DNA of 64,000 bases from an uncultured Sphaerochaeta sp. (GCF_963676285.1 NZ_OY781063.1:2418001-2482000), one strand, 5' to 3'. Positions 1-9,090 are shown, counted from the first letter of the stretch. Notes: generated by a model not told the origin, from the letters alone. Numbers and translations: made by a program.

Positions 1-284
1 TTCCCCACTCAACGCTCCATCTCAGTTCATGGTCCGGTAGTGCTGTTCTTGTCTCCTTGGTAATCGGTACACTGCTTGGCATCATCGTGGAGCTCTTGCA
101 GCCGATGTTTGAGCGAAGTCGTGAGTGGCTTGATTTGGCAGCAGATTTCATGGGATTGGTGGTTGGCTTGGCCATTGCCTTGTTGGTCCTGAAGGCTGTA
201 GGTAGTTACTTTGCCACCAGACCATGGTTGTATGACCCTAATTGGAAGGACGATGTAGATGAAACTCGCGCAGAGAATCAGTGA
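1..284 (+). CDS. VanZ-like membrane protein, C-terminal part (5' truncated by window)
   Basis: The reading frame is open from the left edge (codons from position 3), so the start lies outside the window. The visible part has a hydrophobic segment, then a stretch around GIIVELLQPMFERSREWLDLAADFMG, written here only as its key pattern E-x-x-Q ... R ... D-x-x-A-D-x-x-G, which is the VanZ-family signature, then a second membrane segment and a short polar tail ending in DETRAENQ. VanZ-like proteins are small membrane proteins of mostly unknown function; some are linked to glycopeptide or lipopeptide resistance. The stop overlaps the next gene by 26 bases, so the two are probably translated together. 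Family call is good, function unknown. Confidence 0.6.
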   Translation, partial: PHSTLHLSSWSGSAVLVSLVIGTLLGIIVELLQPMFERSREWLDLAADFMGLVVGLAIALLVLKAVGSYFATRPWLYDPNWKDDVDETRAENQ

Positions 285-1125
285 GGAACTGCAGAAGGCA
301 GTAGTCGAGCTTGATGAGGGGGTTCTGGAGAAAATCCGAGAAGCTCATGCCATTGAATCAGCAGCAGCTGAATCATCAGTAGGTAGCCGGTCAAGTTTGG
401 CTGTCCTGGACGCAATACTGGATAATCTAGAACTAGCTAAGGAACAGTCACTTCCCATGTGTCAGGACACTGGGATGTTTCTTGTATTCGTGGATGTAGG
501 TAAAAAATGCCCGATATCTCTTTCTGTGATAGAAGAAGAGATTCTGGAAGGATGTACTACTGCAGTCAAACAAGCCCATTTTCGGCGATCAGTGGTGATC
601 GAGCCTGTGTTTGAGCGGATTAATACACAAGATAACCTTCCTCCGGTGATCTGGTGGAACCTGGTGGAGGGAAGCGGCTTGAGGATAGAGATATTGCTCA
701 AGGGCTTTGGTAGTGAGAACTGCAGCTCGGTCAGGATGCTCAATCCTACCGGAGGAGAAGAAGCAATCATCAACGCAGTGGCAGAAATAGTGGCTGCAGC
801 AGGAGGAAAGCCATGTCCTCCCATCTTTGTCGGTGTTGGCCTCGGTGGTTCCATGGACCGTGCAGCCTATTTGAGCAAGCGGGCACTGCTCCGCGATGTA
901 AGAGAATCCCACAGCGAAAAGCAGTATGCTGAATTAGAAGAGAAAATTCTTGAACGTCTACAGAGATTGGGTATTGGCAGTGGAGGTCTTGGTGGCATGA
1001 TCACAGCCCTTCATGTTGCCATTGCCTATGAGGCTACGCATATTGCCGGTCTTCCGTTGGCTGTATCCATCAATTGTTGGGCAGACAGAAAGGCGACGAT
1101 TGTCTGGGAGGGTGATGATGCGTGA
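259..1125 (+). CDS. Class I fumarate hydratase / tartrate dehydratase, alpha subunit
   Basis: This is the iron-sulfur subunit of a two-subunit class I hydro-lyase that interconverts malate and fumarate (or dehydrates L-tartrate). The three cysteines expected to hold the 4Fe-4S cluster are visible: C68 in PMCQDTG, C186 in GKPCPP and C273 in INCWADRK. The glycine-rich segments GSENCSS, GVGLGG and GSGGLGGM are also typical. At 288 residues it has the normal length of the separate alpha subunit. It is followed directly by the beta subunit, whose start lies inside its last codons. Fumarase and tartrate dehydratase cannot be told apart from sequence alone; in a fermentative spirochaete a fumarase role is the simpler reading. 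The cluster is oxygen-sensitive, which suits an anaerobe. Confidence 0.9.
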   Translation: MKLAQRISEELQKAVVELDEGVLEKIREAHAIESAAAESSVGSRSSLAVLDAILDNLELAKEQSLPMCQDTGMFLVFVDVGKKCPISLSVIEEEILEGCTTAVKQAHFRRSVVIEPVFERINTQDNLPPVIWWNLVEGSGLRIEILLKGFGSENCSSVRMLNPTGGEEAIINAVAEIVAAAGGKPCPPIFVGVGLGGSMDRAAYLSKRALLRDVRESHSEKQYAELEEKILERLQRLGIGSGGLGGMITALHVAIAYEATHIAGLPLAVSINCWADRKATIVWEGDDA

Positions 1126-1642
1126 ATTGATATTGCCCCTGAGTAGTGAGGATATTGCAAGTCTGAAGGCATATGACCAGGTCTTATTAACTGGGTATCT
1201 CTACGTAGGTCGTGACCAGGTCCATAAACGACTGTATGAACTTTTGCAACAGGAAAGGAGTCTTCCAATCTCCTTGGAAGGTGAGACTATATACTATATG
1301 GGGCCAAGTCCAGCTCCAGAAGGGAAGCTGATCGGTTCCTGTGGCCCGACCACCAGTGCAAGAATGGACCCTTTCAGTCCGTTATTGCTTGACCAAGGTC
1401 TCAAGGTTATGATCGGTAAAGGACCTCGTTCCAAGGAAGTGGCCACGGCAATCAAGAGAAATAAGGCGGTATATCTGCAAGCCTTTGGAGGGTGTGGAGC
1501 GCTCTATGCTTCCACGGTCAGAGCTGTCACAACGGTTGCTTTTCCTGACCTAGGACCAGAAGCTCTCTTGTGTCTTGAGGTGGAGAAGTTTCCGGTAATC
1601 GTGGCAATCGATTCACAATTGGGAAGTGTTTTTCCCCAATAG
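1118..1642 (+). CDS. Class I fumarate hydratase / tartrate dehydratase, beta subunit
   Basis: Partner of the preceding alpha subunit. The product (about 174 residues) carries the family landmarks GPSPAPEG, GSCGPTTSARMD and MIGKGPRS, followed by LQAFGGCGALYA. An in-frame reading upstream to 1013 exists but lies wholly inside the alpha gene. A GGGAGG ribosome-binding site at 1106-1111 points to the ATG at 1118, with 1115 as an alternative, so the two genes overlap by 8 to 11 bases and are translationally coupled. The alpha and beta polypeptides together form the active site, as in archaeal and many anaerobic bacterial fumarases. Confidence 0.88.
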   Translation: MRELILPLSSEDIASLKAYDQVLLTGYLYVGRDQVHKRLYELLQQERSLPISLEGETIYYMGPSPAPEGKLIGSCGPTTSARMDPFSPLLLDQGLKVMIGKGPRSKEVATAIKRNKAVYLQAFGGCGALYASTVRAVTTVAFPDLGPEALLCLEVEKFPVIVAIDSQLGSVFPQ

Positions 1643-1815
1643 GGCACTTTTTCACACTTTACACTGGACGTATACGGTCAGCTGGGTTACAGTTTCCTTT
1701 ATACAGGTCTTCTTTTCACGTATGTCATAATGGGGTGTATGGCATGCTTGTTATGTGTTGATCCAGAACACATCGGTCGAAGACCTGAAATAATGCTGTT
1801 ACGGAAGGATATGCC

Positions 1816-2619
1816 GTGAAGAATACCTTGTCTGTGCGCCTCGTCCCCTTGTTCTTGCTCTTCTTGATGGTTGGATGCTCGAAAACTCCAGTTGAATCCT
1901 CCCAGAATCCTGTGGAGGAAACTCCTTCGACAGTTGTGGTACAAGCTGAACCGATTGTTGAAGAGACGGATGTTATTCGGGATTTGGAAGAGCCCACCAC
2001 GCTTGAAGATAGGTTTAGTTATACCTATGGCTATCTACTCTACTCCTCAATGGTACAACAGAAGGGTTTCAGTGACTTGGAAGCCTCCTATTTTGCTAAG
2101 GGAATCCTCGATGCTGATAGGGGCCAGGGATTCTATACGCAAGAAGAGATGTCCCAAACCCTTTATGAGGTGCAAACCAAACTCTTGCAGATTGCCCAAG
2201 AGGAGATGAATGCCATTTCCGCAGCTAATTTGGAAGTTGCAGAGGATTTCCTGGAGACCAACAAGGAAAGGGAGTCTGTGAAGATAACCGATTCAGGACT
2301 GCAGTATGAAGTGATTGTTGAAGGGGAAGGTGACCGCCCAACAGAGGACAGCATGGTAGAAGTCGATTACCAGATTATGCTGTTGAATGGGAAAATCATC
2401 GACAGTTCCTATGAACGGCAACAGAGTTCCACCTTCCTGCTGGAAGCCATCATGGTACCAGGGTTTATTGAAGGTGTTAAGTTGATGCAGGAAGGTGCAA
2501 AGTACCGTTTCTGGATACATCCCGACCTTGCCTATGGGAAGGAGGGGACGGAAACCATTGAACCAAATACCCTGCTGATCATAGAGGTCGAACTCAAGTC
2601 AATCAGAGAGGGCCGTTAA
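1816..2619 (+). CDS. FKBP-type peptidyl-prolyl isomerase, lipoprotein
   Basis: A 267-residue exported protein. The N-terminus is a lipoprotein signal peptide ending in the lipobox LMVGC at about residues 17-21. An FKBP N-terminal dimerisation-like helical domain (about 55-145) is followed by an FKBP fold (about 165-265) with DYQIMLLNGKIIDSS, VPGFIEGVKLM and HPDLAYGKEGT, the usual FKBP landmarks. The family catalyses cis-trans isomerisation of prolyl bonds and helps fold envelope proteins, here as a membrane-anchored periplasmic protein. The start is GTG; the ribosome-binding site ACGGAAGGA at 1801-1809 fits it, and the nearby ATG at 1811 is out of frame. The 3' end overlaps the convergent yjjG-like gene by 17 bases. 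Confidence 0.85.
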   Translation: MKNTLSVRLVPLFLLFLMVGCSKTPVESSQNPVEETPSTVVVQAEPIVEETDVIRDLEEPTTLEDRFSYTYGYLLYSSMVQQKGFSDLEASYFAKGILDADRGQGFYTQEEMSQTLYEVQTKLLQIAQEEMNAISAANLEVAEDFLETNKERESVKITDSGLQYEVIVEGEGDRPTEDSMVEVDYQIMLLNGKIIDSSYERQQSSTFLLEAIMVPGFIEGVKLMQEGAKYRFWIHPDLAYGKEGTETIEPNTLLIIEVELKSIREGR

Positions 2620-3298
2620 GAAACTCGAGCACAGAGTATAGGTTGTTGTGTATATGTGTTGGTTGTACCTGGGGATTCACAGGTTTTCCCGTTTTATTCA
2701 GCCATAGTGTGTCCATGCCACCGGCTATACCTCCGGCAATATCACTGGATAGGCTGTCTCCGATCATGAGGGTGTGCTGTTTCTGTTCACTAAGACCGGT
2801 TACCTCAAACATATGGGCAAAAAATCGTGGATCAGGCTTCTGGTATCCTATCTCTTCGCTGATGAAGATGTGATCGAAATACTGCTCAGTATCTGATACG
2901 GCAATCCTGCCTCTCTGTACTTCAGCAATCCCGTTGGTTGCGAGGAAGAGCGTATAGCCACGCTTCTTCAAGGTCTCGAGTACGGTGATGGTCTCTGTAA
3001 ACAAGATTCCCTTTTTAGACAGTTCATACTGGTAGCTGTGGCTTGCTGTTTCTGGATTGAGCGGGATACCCGTCTCCAATGCAAAACTTGCAAAACGCTT
3101 CACTTTCAGTTCCTCGATTGTCACTTCGCCTTTCTCAAACTGTTTCCATACCTCAGCATTGCAGCGGATGTAGTCTTGCTCATGCTTCCTTTCCAATGGT
3201 AGGCTAAGGCTTTCAGCCATCTTCCAGAACGCATTGTGTTCTGCTTGTTCGAAATCAAAAAGTGTTCCATCCGCGTCAAAGAAAAGATACCGGTACAT
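2603..3298 (-). CDS. yjjG: HAD-superfamily nucleotidase, YjjG family
   Basis: A 231-residue haloacid-dehalogenase-type phosphatase. Motif I is FFDADGTLFDFEQAE near the N-terminus, the conserved lysine is in YQKPDPR and the acidic motif IV is MIGDSLSSDI. The FDFEQAE continuation after DGTL is typical of the YjjG subgroup, which removes phosphate from non-canonical pyrimidine nucleoside monophosphates and protects the nucleotide pool. It is transcribed divergently from the HdeD-like gene (89 bases between starts) and converges on the FKBP gene. The substrate is inferred from the family. Confidence 0.8.
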   Translation of the reverse strand: MYRYLFFDADGTLFDFEQAEHNAFWKMAESLSLPLERKHEQDYIRCNAEVWKQFEKGEVTIEELKVKRFASFALETGIPLNPETASHSYQYELSKKGILFTETITVLETLKKRGYTLFLATNGIAEVQRGRIAVSDTEQYFDHIFISEEIGYQKPDPRFFAHMFEVTGLSEQKQHTLMIGDSLSSDIAGGIAGGMDTLWLNKTGKPVNPQVQPTHIHNNLYSVLEFLNGPL

Positions 3299-3387
3299 GT
3301 GTTGTCATCCTTTACTTAGGGTGTTCTAGCCAGTACGATAAAGAAAAACGGCCCTATTGTACAGGACCGGAAGGCAAGGAGCCAAAT

Positions 3388-3993
3388 ATGCAGGAAACTT
3401 TTCTTAAACGTCACCTCATCCTTTCCACCGTGATTGGTGCGTTCTTGATTATTGTAGGGATTTTCTTGATGTTCCAACAGGAATCCTTCGTGAAGATCTT
3501 TATCTCCCTTTTGGGGGTGTTCCTTGCAGGTTCTGGAATTTCCAGCCTGATATACTTGAAAGGTTTCAATCTTGGGAGTCGCTCTCGTATTGCTACCTTG
3601 GTTAAGGCCCTCTTGAGCATAGTAATCGGTTTGGTTGCCATTATCGTCCCTCTCTCTGCAGCGACTATTAGTTGGACAGTACTGCTGTACATCATTGGGG
3701 CGCAGCTCTTGTTTTCCGCTCTGATATCCTTCTTGGATGCATTGTTGATGAGGAAAGAGGAACGCTCTCTTTCCCCTCTCTATACAGAGGGTGTTTTCTC
3801 CCTGATTATGGCCATTCTCCTGTTTGTCTTCCCACAGCAGATCGGCAGCTTGTTGCTCAAGCTGTTCGGATTGCTCTTCATAGTAAGCGGAATCGGCATG
3901 ATTCTCTGGTCTCTGCGCATCCGCAAGATCAACCAACAGTTCAAGGAACAGGTGGTTGAGGCAGAGGCGGAGGTTGTCGACCCGGAGAACTAA
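3388..3993 (+). CDS. HdeD-like DUF308 membrane protein
   Basis: About 201 residues, almost entirely made of six hydrophobic segments in three pairs, the layout of the HdeD/DUF308 family. The tail (RIRKINQQFKEQVVEAEAEVV) is charged and probably cytoplasmic. An in-frame ATG at 3262 exists, but it lies inside the divergent yjjG gene; the AAGGCAAGGAG site at 3371-3381 sits correctly before the ATG at 3388. In enterobacteria HdeD is linked to acid stress; no function is known for this version. It converges on the coiled-coil lipoprotein gene with a 4-base overlap. Confidence 0.75.
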   Translation: MQETFLKRHLILSTVIGAFLIIVGIFLMFQQESFVKIFISLLGVFLAGSGISSLIYLKGFNLGSRSRIATLVKALLSIVIGLVAIIVPLSAATISWTVLLYIIGAQLLFSALISFLDALLMRKEERSLSPLYTEGVFSLIMAILLFVFPQQIGSLLLKLFGLLFIVSGIGMILWSLRIRKINQQFKEQVVEAEAEVVDPEN

Positions 3994-5873
3994 GGGATCA
4001 GGAGGGTAGCTGAGATTCCATAGCGAGCGATGTTGTTTGCATCAGGAATCGACTCACCTCCGATGGTCAGCATCGAGCTCTGCAATGGAAGGACTTTCCT
4101 GCTGTATATATAATCTATGCGTTCCTTCAGATTCTCTTTGACAAACGTATTTCCGGAGTCGGTATCTGCAGAGAAATGGGTGGCTCTGTATACATCGTAG
4201 AAGGATGACTCCTCAAGGAAATTCGATAGTGGCCAGATATAGTCTATCTGTCGATAGGGTACCGGACTGAACGTGTTCCAATCCTGGTACGAAGGCTCAA
4301 AGAGACTGGCTCCTATGATGGTTGGCTCGTTCATTGTCCCTTCTGCCAGGATTTCTTTCAGTATCTTGGTCCGTTCGCCGGTAACCTGTTTTTGTATGGT
4401 TTGCCAATCGTTTCCACTGGTGAAAGCATCAAAAACCTTATATTCAGGAAGATTGGCAATGGAGAGCCTGATTGTCTTCGTGTTGCTGAACTGGACACGT
4501 ATGCCATGTTTTGTGGCTGAGACGACATTAAAGGAGGTGATGATTGCCCCTCCTTCAACCAATACGGCATTTCTTCGTAACTGTCTTACAAGATCAATGA
4601 CATTCTGCATATGTCCAGTAACCATGATGACGGGGGCTTTTATGTCGCTGATACTTGTTGCAACCAGGTTTTTCATGGTGGGGTTGCTCCAGCGAATATC
4701 ATCCAGGGGAAGCATCAAAACGTTCAGCGGATCGTTTTCGGCTGAAAGAATCGTAGTTTCATCCGTGGTGTACATCCTGGGTAGAGTCAATTCCGCGAGA
4801 GGGGGAATCTGTTGAAATTCAGCTTCAAGGGCAGCGAGACGCGCATTCTCAGCTTCTTCTGCTTTCCTCTGTTCCGCTAACTTCTCTCTCTGTTTCTCCA
4901 GTCGTTCTTCCTCGATTCGTTTCGCTTCATCGATGCGTTGCTGTTCAAGACGTAGTCTCTCTTCCAGCGTCTGGGTCTTCTCCTCTAATTGTGCTGTAAG
5001 GAGTTCGGTGTCTGTCTGCAGGGATTCGATGGTATTCTGTAATTCCAGTAGTCTCTGTTCGTGTGCTGCCTTCAACAAAGCAACTTCAGAGGCATGTTCT
5101 GCCTCGTTTTCATTCATGATGGTTTGTAGTTCGCTGTTAATTATTTGCTGTTCTGAGAGAAGATTTTCAAGTTCACTAGCTTGGTAGGTGAGCATCTCAT
5201 AAGCGAGCTTTTCTTCAGACAATGCTTGTTCTTTTTCTTCGATTTCTTGATGCAATGCATCGATATCGGCCTGTAGGTTGCCAATAGTAGTCTGAAAGTC
5301 CTTGATGACCTCAGCATGCTCAATGTCCTGGTACTCTACTGAGAGGTTTCGTTCATCCAGTAACTCCTGTAAAGCTTTTACGTTTTCCTGTTCATCACTG
5401 AGGGCTTGCTGATTCTCTTGGAGTCTCTTTTCTAGCTGTTCTGTTTCAGTCTGCAGTGTAGCGATATTCGCTTGTAGCTCTTCAGTGAAAAGGTTGCTTT
5501 CCTGTAACAACGTTCTTAAATCCTTGGAGGTGGTTTTTTCTTCGTTCAGCGCCTCTAGGTTCTCTTGCAGATTTTTCTCCAGCTGCTGCTTTTCAGCTTG
5601 GAGTGATGCAATTGATGCCTGCATATCTTCATAGCGTTGCCTCTCTTCTGCTTCTGCTTGTCTCTCCTGCTCGGCAAGGCGTGCCGCTTCCTCTGCTTCT
5701 GCTTTTGCTTGTGCTTCGGCTTCCACAAGAGAATATTTGGTAACGAGCTCTCCCTCTGCTACGGGGGTTGGGGCTTGTATGCTCTCTTTTGCGGAGCGGG
5801 CAGTATAGGTCTCACATCCCATGAGGATGGTGAGCAGTAGGGCGATCGCTATTAATACAATGCGTCTGTTCAT
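3990..5873 (-). CDS. Coiled-coil lipoprotein with a degenerate endonuclease/exonuclease/phosphatase-fold tail
   Basis: A 627-residue protein. It begins with a lipoprotein signal peptide (lipobox LMGC near residue 20). Residues about 48-345 form a long Glu/Gln/Ala/Leu-rich coiled coil with repeated blocks of the type LQxExxQLEKxLQE. The C-terminal 270 residues resemble secreted endonuclease/exonuclease/phosphatase proteins: WPLSNFLEES, DTDSGNTF (570-577), RIDYIY (585-590) and RYGISATL (617-624). The residues that should be catalytic look replaced: where G-D-F-N-E-P-S is expected there is GASLFEPS (521-528), and where D-H-Y-G-I is expected there is A-R-Y-G-I. This suggests an envelope protein with a binding rather than a catalytic head. 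It is last of three minus-strand genes starting with the HIT gene. The fold assignment is my inference. Confidence 0.6.
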   Translation of the reverse strand: MNRRIVLIAIALLLTILMGCETYTARSAKESIQAPTPVAEGELVTKYSLVEAEAQAKAEAEEAARLAEQERQAEAEERQRYEDMQASIASLQAEKQQLEKNLQENLEALNEEKTTSKDLRTLLQESNLFTEELQANIATLQTETEQLEKRLQENQQALSDEQENVKALQELLDERNLSVEYQDIEHAEVIKDFQTTIGNLQADIDALHQEIEEKEQALSEEKLAYEMLTYQASELENLLSEQQIINSELQTIMNENEAEHASEVALLKAAHEQRLLELQNTIESLQTDTELLTAQLEEKTQTLEERLRLEQQRIDEAKRIEEERLEKQREKLAEQRKAEEAENARLAALEAEFQQIPPLAELTLPRMYTTDETTILSAENDPLNVLMLPLDDIRWSNPTMKNLVATSISDIKAPVIMVTGHMQNVIDLVRQLRRNAVLVEGGAIITSFNVVSATKHGIRVQFSNTKTIRLSIANLPEYKVFDAFTSGNDWQTIQKQVTGERTKILKEILAEGTMNEPTIIGASLFEPSYQDWNTFSPVPYRQIDYIWPLSNFLEESSFYDVYRATHFSADTDSGNTFVKENLKERIDYIYSRKVLPLQSSMLTIGGESIPDANNIARYGISATLLIP

Positions 5874-5889
5874 AGGTATTTATGGTTCC

Positions 5890-6171
5890 TTAGAAGTTGA
5901 AGAGTGCTTCGGCTCTCGCCTTGGCACGTGCTTTTTTTTCAGATTCCTCTTTGGAATCCTCACCGAGCATGAAGGAGTCGCAGAAGTTCGCATTCTCCTT
6001 ATCCTCTATATACTCCTCGACTCCTTCAAGGCAGTCGTGGTAGACCCCTGGACTGTAGAACCTGCAATTAACACAGCTGTGCAAGCTTTTTGAACAGGTT
6101 GGACACACGGTATGGTAGCCAATACTAAGCAATGGGTCGATGGGAGTATGACAGTGATGACATGCACGCAT
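5890..6171 (-). CDS. Small cysteine-rich (zinc-ribbon-like) protein
   Basis: A 93-residue protein with four C-containing knuckles: CHHC near the start, CPTC, then HSCVNCRFY and a later FCDSF, spaced like a zinc-binding ribbon. The pattern SCxNCxFY ... C ... KExANFCDxF occurs in small uncharacterised bacterial proteins. The tail is rich in Lys/Ala/Arg/Glu and likely helical. The gene starts 2 bases after the HIT stop, with a GGAG site inside the HIT 3' end, so the two are coupled. No function can be assigned from sequence; nucleic-acid or protein binding through zinc is a guess. Confidence 0.6.
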   Translation of the reverse strand: MRACHHCHTPIDPLLSIGYHTVCPTCSKSLHSCVNCRFYSPGVYHDCLEGVEEYIEDKENANFCDSFMLGEDSKEESEKKARAKARAEALFNF

Positions 6172-6173
6172 GG

Positions 6174-6575
6174 TTAAAACTCCAATTTCTTTCCATAATC
6201 AGCAATCTCGCCATCGCTGTAGGGCTCTTTGACGAGACGCAAGGTCTTTCCATCCTCTTTGTACCTAGGGATGATATGAAGATGCAGATGTGGTACTTCC
6301 TGCCCGCTTTCCTTGCCGTTATTGATGATCAGATTGGTGGCATCACAACCCAATTTCTCTCTGAGTACGCTGTCAGCCCTCTTGGCGAGCACCATCATAT
6401 GGCTCAAGACTTCTTCTGGGCAGCTTTCAATGGTAGGGTATGGTTGTGATGTGATGATCAGCAAATGTCCCTTGTTGACTGGATTGATATCGAGAATGGA
6501 GAAACAAAGTTCGTCCTTATGTAAAAATATGGAGGGAATCTCCCCGTTTAAAATCTTGGTGAAAATCGTTTCCAT
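6174..6575 (-). CDS. HIT-family nucleotide hydrolase or transferase
   Basis: About 133 residues with the histidine-triad motif HLHLHIIP (H-x-H-x-H) near residue 95 and the usual N-terminal block FTKILNGEIPSIFLHKDE. The family hydrolyses or transfers nucleotides linked through phosphoramide or phosphoester bonds; the middle histidine is the nucleophile. The reading frame extends further upstream to 6650, but homology begins at METIFTKIL and an AGAGGT site precedes that ATG, so I start at 6575. It heads the three-gene unit with the cysteine-rich protein and the coiled-coil lipoprotein, and is divergent from the elongation factor gene. Confidence 0.85.
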   Translation of the reverse strand: METIFTKILNGEIPSIFLHKDELCFSILDINPVNKGHLLIITSQPYPTIESCPEEVLSHMMVLAKRADSVLREKLGCDATNLIINNGKESGQEVPHLHLHIIPRYKEDGKTLRLVKEPYSDGEIADYGKKLEF

Positions 6576-6642
6576 GGCATACCTCTGAGCTATTGTAACA
6601 CACAAGTGTCGAGTCGGAAAAGGATTGTATTGGGAAAAGGGA

Positions 6643-6671
6643 TTGCACAAAAAACCGAGATATACTATTAT
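6643..6671 (+). promoter_or_regulatory. Putative promoter for the elongation factor G gene
   Basis: TTGCAC (6643-6648) and TATTAT (6666-6671) are separated by 17 bases. If used, it gives a 5' leader of roughly 155 bases before the ATG at 6837. A second possible -10 (TATACT, about 6818) lies much closer to the gene but has no clear -35 partner. Confidence 0.4.
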
Positions 6672-6734
6672 CCACGAGGTACGTTGGGGTAAGCATGTCC
6701 CGCGACCGTTCGTTCTCTTCCCTTCAGTTGGTAA

Positions 6735-6771
6735 CCTGATGTGTGCTAGGGAGTAAGAGTTTTACATCAGG
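6735..6771 (+). other. Inverted repeat in the elongation factor G leader
   Basis: CCTGATGT (6735-6742) and ACATCAGG (6764-6771) form a perfect 8-base-pair stem with a 21-base loop in the presumed untranslated leader. It is not followed by a T-run, so it is not a typical terminator. It could be a structured leader, or it could be chance. Confidence 0.35.
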
Positions 6772-6836
6772 ATGTTGGAATTCTGCAGGGGAATCTGTGG
6801 ACTCGTTTTTATTCTATACTATAGAGGTTATAAAGA

Positions 6837-8945
6837 ATGGCTGACTTGCAAAATTTGAGGAATATCGGAATCAGTGCCCACATTGACTCGGGTAAGACAA
6901 CACTATCCGAACGCATCCTCTACTACTGCAATAAGATCCACGAAATACATGAAGTTCGTGGTAAGGATGGCGTTGGAGCTACCATGGATAGCATGGAGCT
7001 TGAACGTGAAAGAGGTATCACCATTGCCTCCGCTGCAACAAACGTTACCTGGAAAGGGACAGAAATCAACGTTATCGACACACCGGGACACGTTGACTTC
7101 ACCATTGAGGTAGAGCGTTCATTGCGTGTATTGGATGGCGCTGTCTTGGTCCTTTGTTCCGTTGGTGGCGTACAGAGCCAGTCCATCACCGTAGACCGGC
7201 AGATGAAGCGTTACCACGTTCCTCGTATTGCATTTGTCAACAAGTGTGACCGTACCGGTGCAAACCCGTATCGCGTCAAGAACCAATTGATAGAGAAGCT
7301 TGGTCTGAATGCTGTATTAATGCAAATCCCCATCGGTCTCGAAGACAAGATGGAAGGTGTTGTTGACTTGATCAGCATGAAGGCTCTCTACTTCGATGAC
7401 GGTCCCAATCAGGATGCCGTTCGTGAAGCTGAGATTCCCGCCCACCTAAGGGAAGAGGCTGATGCACGTCGTGAAGAGTTGCTTGATGGTGTATCCATGT
7501 GCTCAGATGAGCTTATGGAAGCCATGCTCGAAGACACCGTAACAGAGGAAATCATCCGCAAGGCTGTCAGAAAAGCTACCATCAACTTGGAGCTCTGCCC
7601 CGTATTCATGGGCAGTGCATACAAGAACAAGGGCATCCAGCCTTTGCTTGATGGTGTAGTAAGCTACCTTCCCAATCCTACTGATGTCACCAACAAGGCT
7701 CTTAACCTCGACAATAACGAGGAAGAGGTCAAGCTGGTTGCAGACGAGGACCTTCCTCCTGTTGTCCTGGCATTCAAGCTTGAGGATGGACAGTATGGTC
7801 AGCTGACCTATATCCGCGTCTATCAGGGTAAGGTAAAGAAGGGCGATGAACTCTACAATACCCGCAGCCGCAAGAAGTTCCGTGTTGGACGCTTGATCCG
7901 TATGCACGCAGCTACCATGGAAGATTTGACAGAAGCAGGCTGTGGTGAAATTGCAGCTCTCTTCGGTATTGACTGTGCTAGTGGTGATACCTTCTGTGAT
8001 CCGAAGCTGAACTACTCACTCTCTAGTATGTTTGTTCCCAACCCGGTTATCTCCTTGGCAATCAAGCCAGTGGACAAGAAGGCTGCGGACAACATGGGCA
8101 AGGCACTCAACCGCTTTACCAAGGAGGACCCAACCTTCCGCAGTTATGTGGATCCTGAGTCCAACCAGACCATCATCCAGGGCATGGGTGAGTTGCACCT
8201 TGAGGTCTATGTAGAACGTATGAAGCGTGAGTACAAGGCAGAGGTGGAAATCGGTCAGCCTGAGGTTGCCTATCGAGAAGCTATCACCCAGAGAGCAGAC
8301 TTCAACTATACCCACAAGAAACAGACTGGTGGTTCCGGTCAGTATGCACGTGTTGCTGGATATATCGAGCCACTTCCAGATCCTGAAGAGGGTGAGGAAG
8401 TTAAAGAGTACGAATTTGTTGACGAGATCAAGGGTGGATCCATTCCTACTGAATACATTCCATCCTGTGATAAGGGATTCCAGATGGCCATCAAGAAGGG
8501 TGCTCAGCTTGGCTTCCCTGTACTTGGTGTGAAGGCTGTTGTCAACGATGGTGCATGGCACCCGGTTGACTCATCCGACCAGGCTTTCCAGACTGCAGCT
8601 CTCAGTGCATTCCGTGAAGCGTTCGAGAAGGCAAAACCGGTCATTCTTGAACCGATCATGAAGGTCGAGGTGGTTGCGCCCAACGAATTCCAGGGTTCTG
8701 TATTCGCTTCGGTAAACCAGAGACGTGGTCTGATCATCAGTTCCACCGAGGATAATGCAATGAGTACTGTTATTGCTGAAGTACCTCTCTCTGAAATGTT
8801 CGGATATTCCACGGTTCTTCGTTCCCTCACCCAGGGTAAGGGAGAATTTACCATGGAAATCGGGAAGTACGGCAAGGTGCCGGTAAGCGTCTCCGAGCAG
8901 TTGAAGAAGGATTACCAGGAGAAGCGGAAGAAAGAACAGAAATAG
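6837..8945 (+). CDS. fusA: Elongation factor G (spirochaete/mitochondrial spdEFG1-like type)
   Basis: A 702-residue translational GTPase that moves tRNAs and mRNA through the ribosome after peptide transfer. G1 is AHIDSGKTT (residues 14-22), G2 lies in RERGITI, G3 is DTPGH and G4 is NKCD. Domains II-V follow, with the domain IV region GGSGQYARV and the domain V region [20 protein letters not shown]. The I-D-S-G-K form of the P-loop and the [20 protein letters not shown] context match the group called spdEFG1 (spirochaetes, planctomycetes, some deltaproteobacteria, mitochondrial EF-G1) rather than the usual bacterial FusA. Members of that group are reported to work in translocation while a paralogue handles recycling; no paralogue is visible here. 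A short ribosome-binding site, AGAGG, precedes the ATG. Confidence 0.9.
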   Translation: MADLQNLRNIGISAHIDSGKTTLSERILYYCNKIHEIHEVRGKDGVGATMDSMELERERGITIASAATNVTWKGTEINVIDTPGHVDFTIEVERSLRVLDGAVLVLCSVGGVQSQSITVDRQMKRYHVPRIAFVNKCDRTGANPYRVKNQLIEKLGLNAVLMQIPIGLEDKMEGVVDLISMKALYFDDGPNQDAVREAEIPAHLREEADARREELLDGVSMCSDELMEAMLEDTVTEEIIRKAVRKATINLELCPVFMGSAYKNKGIQPLLDGVVSYLPNPTDVTNKALNLDNNEEEVKLVADEDLPPVVLAFKLEDGQYGQLTYIRVYQGKVKKGDELYNTRSRKKFRVGRLIRMHAATMEDLTEAGCGEIAALFGIDCASGDTFCDPKLNYSLSSMFVPNPVISLAIKPVDKKAADNMGKALNRFTKEDPTFRSYVDPESNQTIIQGMGELHLEVYVERMKREYKAEVEIGQPEVAYREAITQRADFNYTHKKQTGGSGQYARVAGYIEPLPDPEEGEEVKEYEFVDEIKGGSIPTEYIPSCDKGFQMAIKKGAQLGFPVLGVKAVVNDGAWHPVDSSDQAFQTAALSAFREAFEKAKPVILEPIMKVEVVAPNEFQGSVFASVNQRRGLIISSTEDNAMSTVIAEVPLSEMFGYSTVLRSLTQGKGEFTMEIGKYGKVPVSVSEQLKKDYQEKRKKEQK

Positions 8946-8983
8946 TATTTCTTTCTGCAATCCCAAGCCCTCCATGAGGATAA

Positions 8984-9006
8984 ACCCTCCTGGGGGGTCT
9001 CTTTTT
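8984..9006 (+). terminator. Weak Rho-independent terminator after fusA
   Basis: ACCC(T) at 8984-8988 can pair with (G)GGGT at 8994-8998, followed by TCTCTTTTT. The stem is only 5-6 pairs, so efficiency is doubtful, but position and T-run fit a terminator about 40 bases after the stop. Confidence 0.4.
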
Positions 9007-9090
9007 GCCCTTTTCTGTAAAAAAGTACCATTTTGTGATTTTCCATAGTATACTAGGGATGAACCTAAAAATTACTTGGAGGTGAGCGCT

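Noticed and set aside
1643..1815. Possible tRNA or small RNA between the fumarase and FKBP genes
   Set aside because: No cloverleaf or terminator could be found; it is a 173-base gap with at most a weak promoter.
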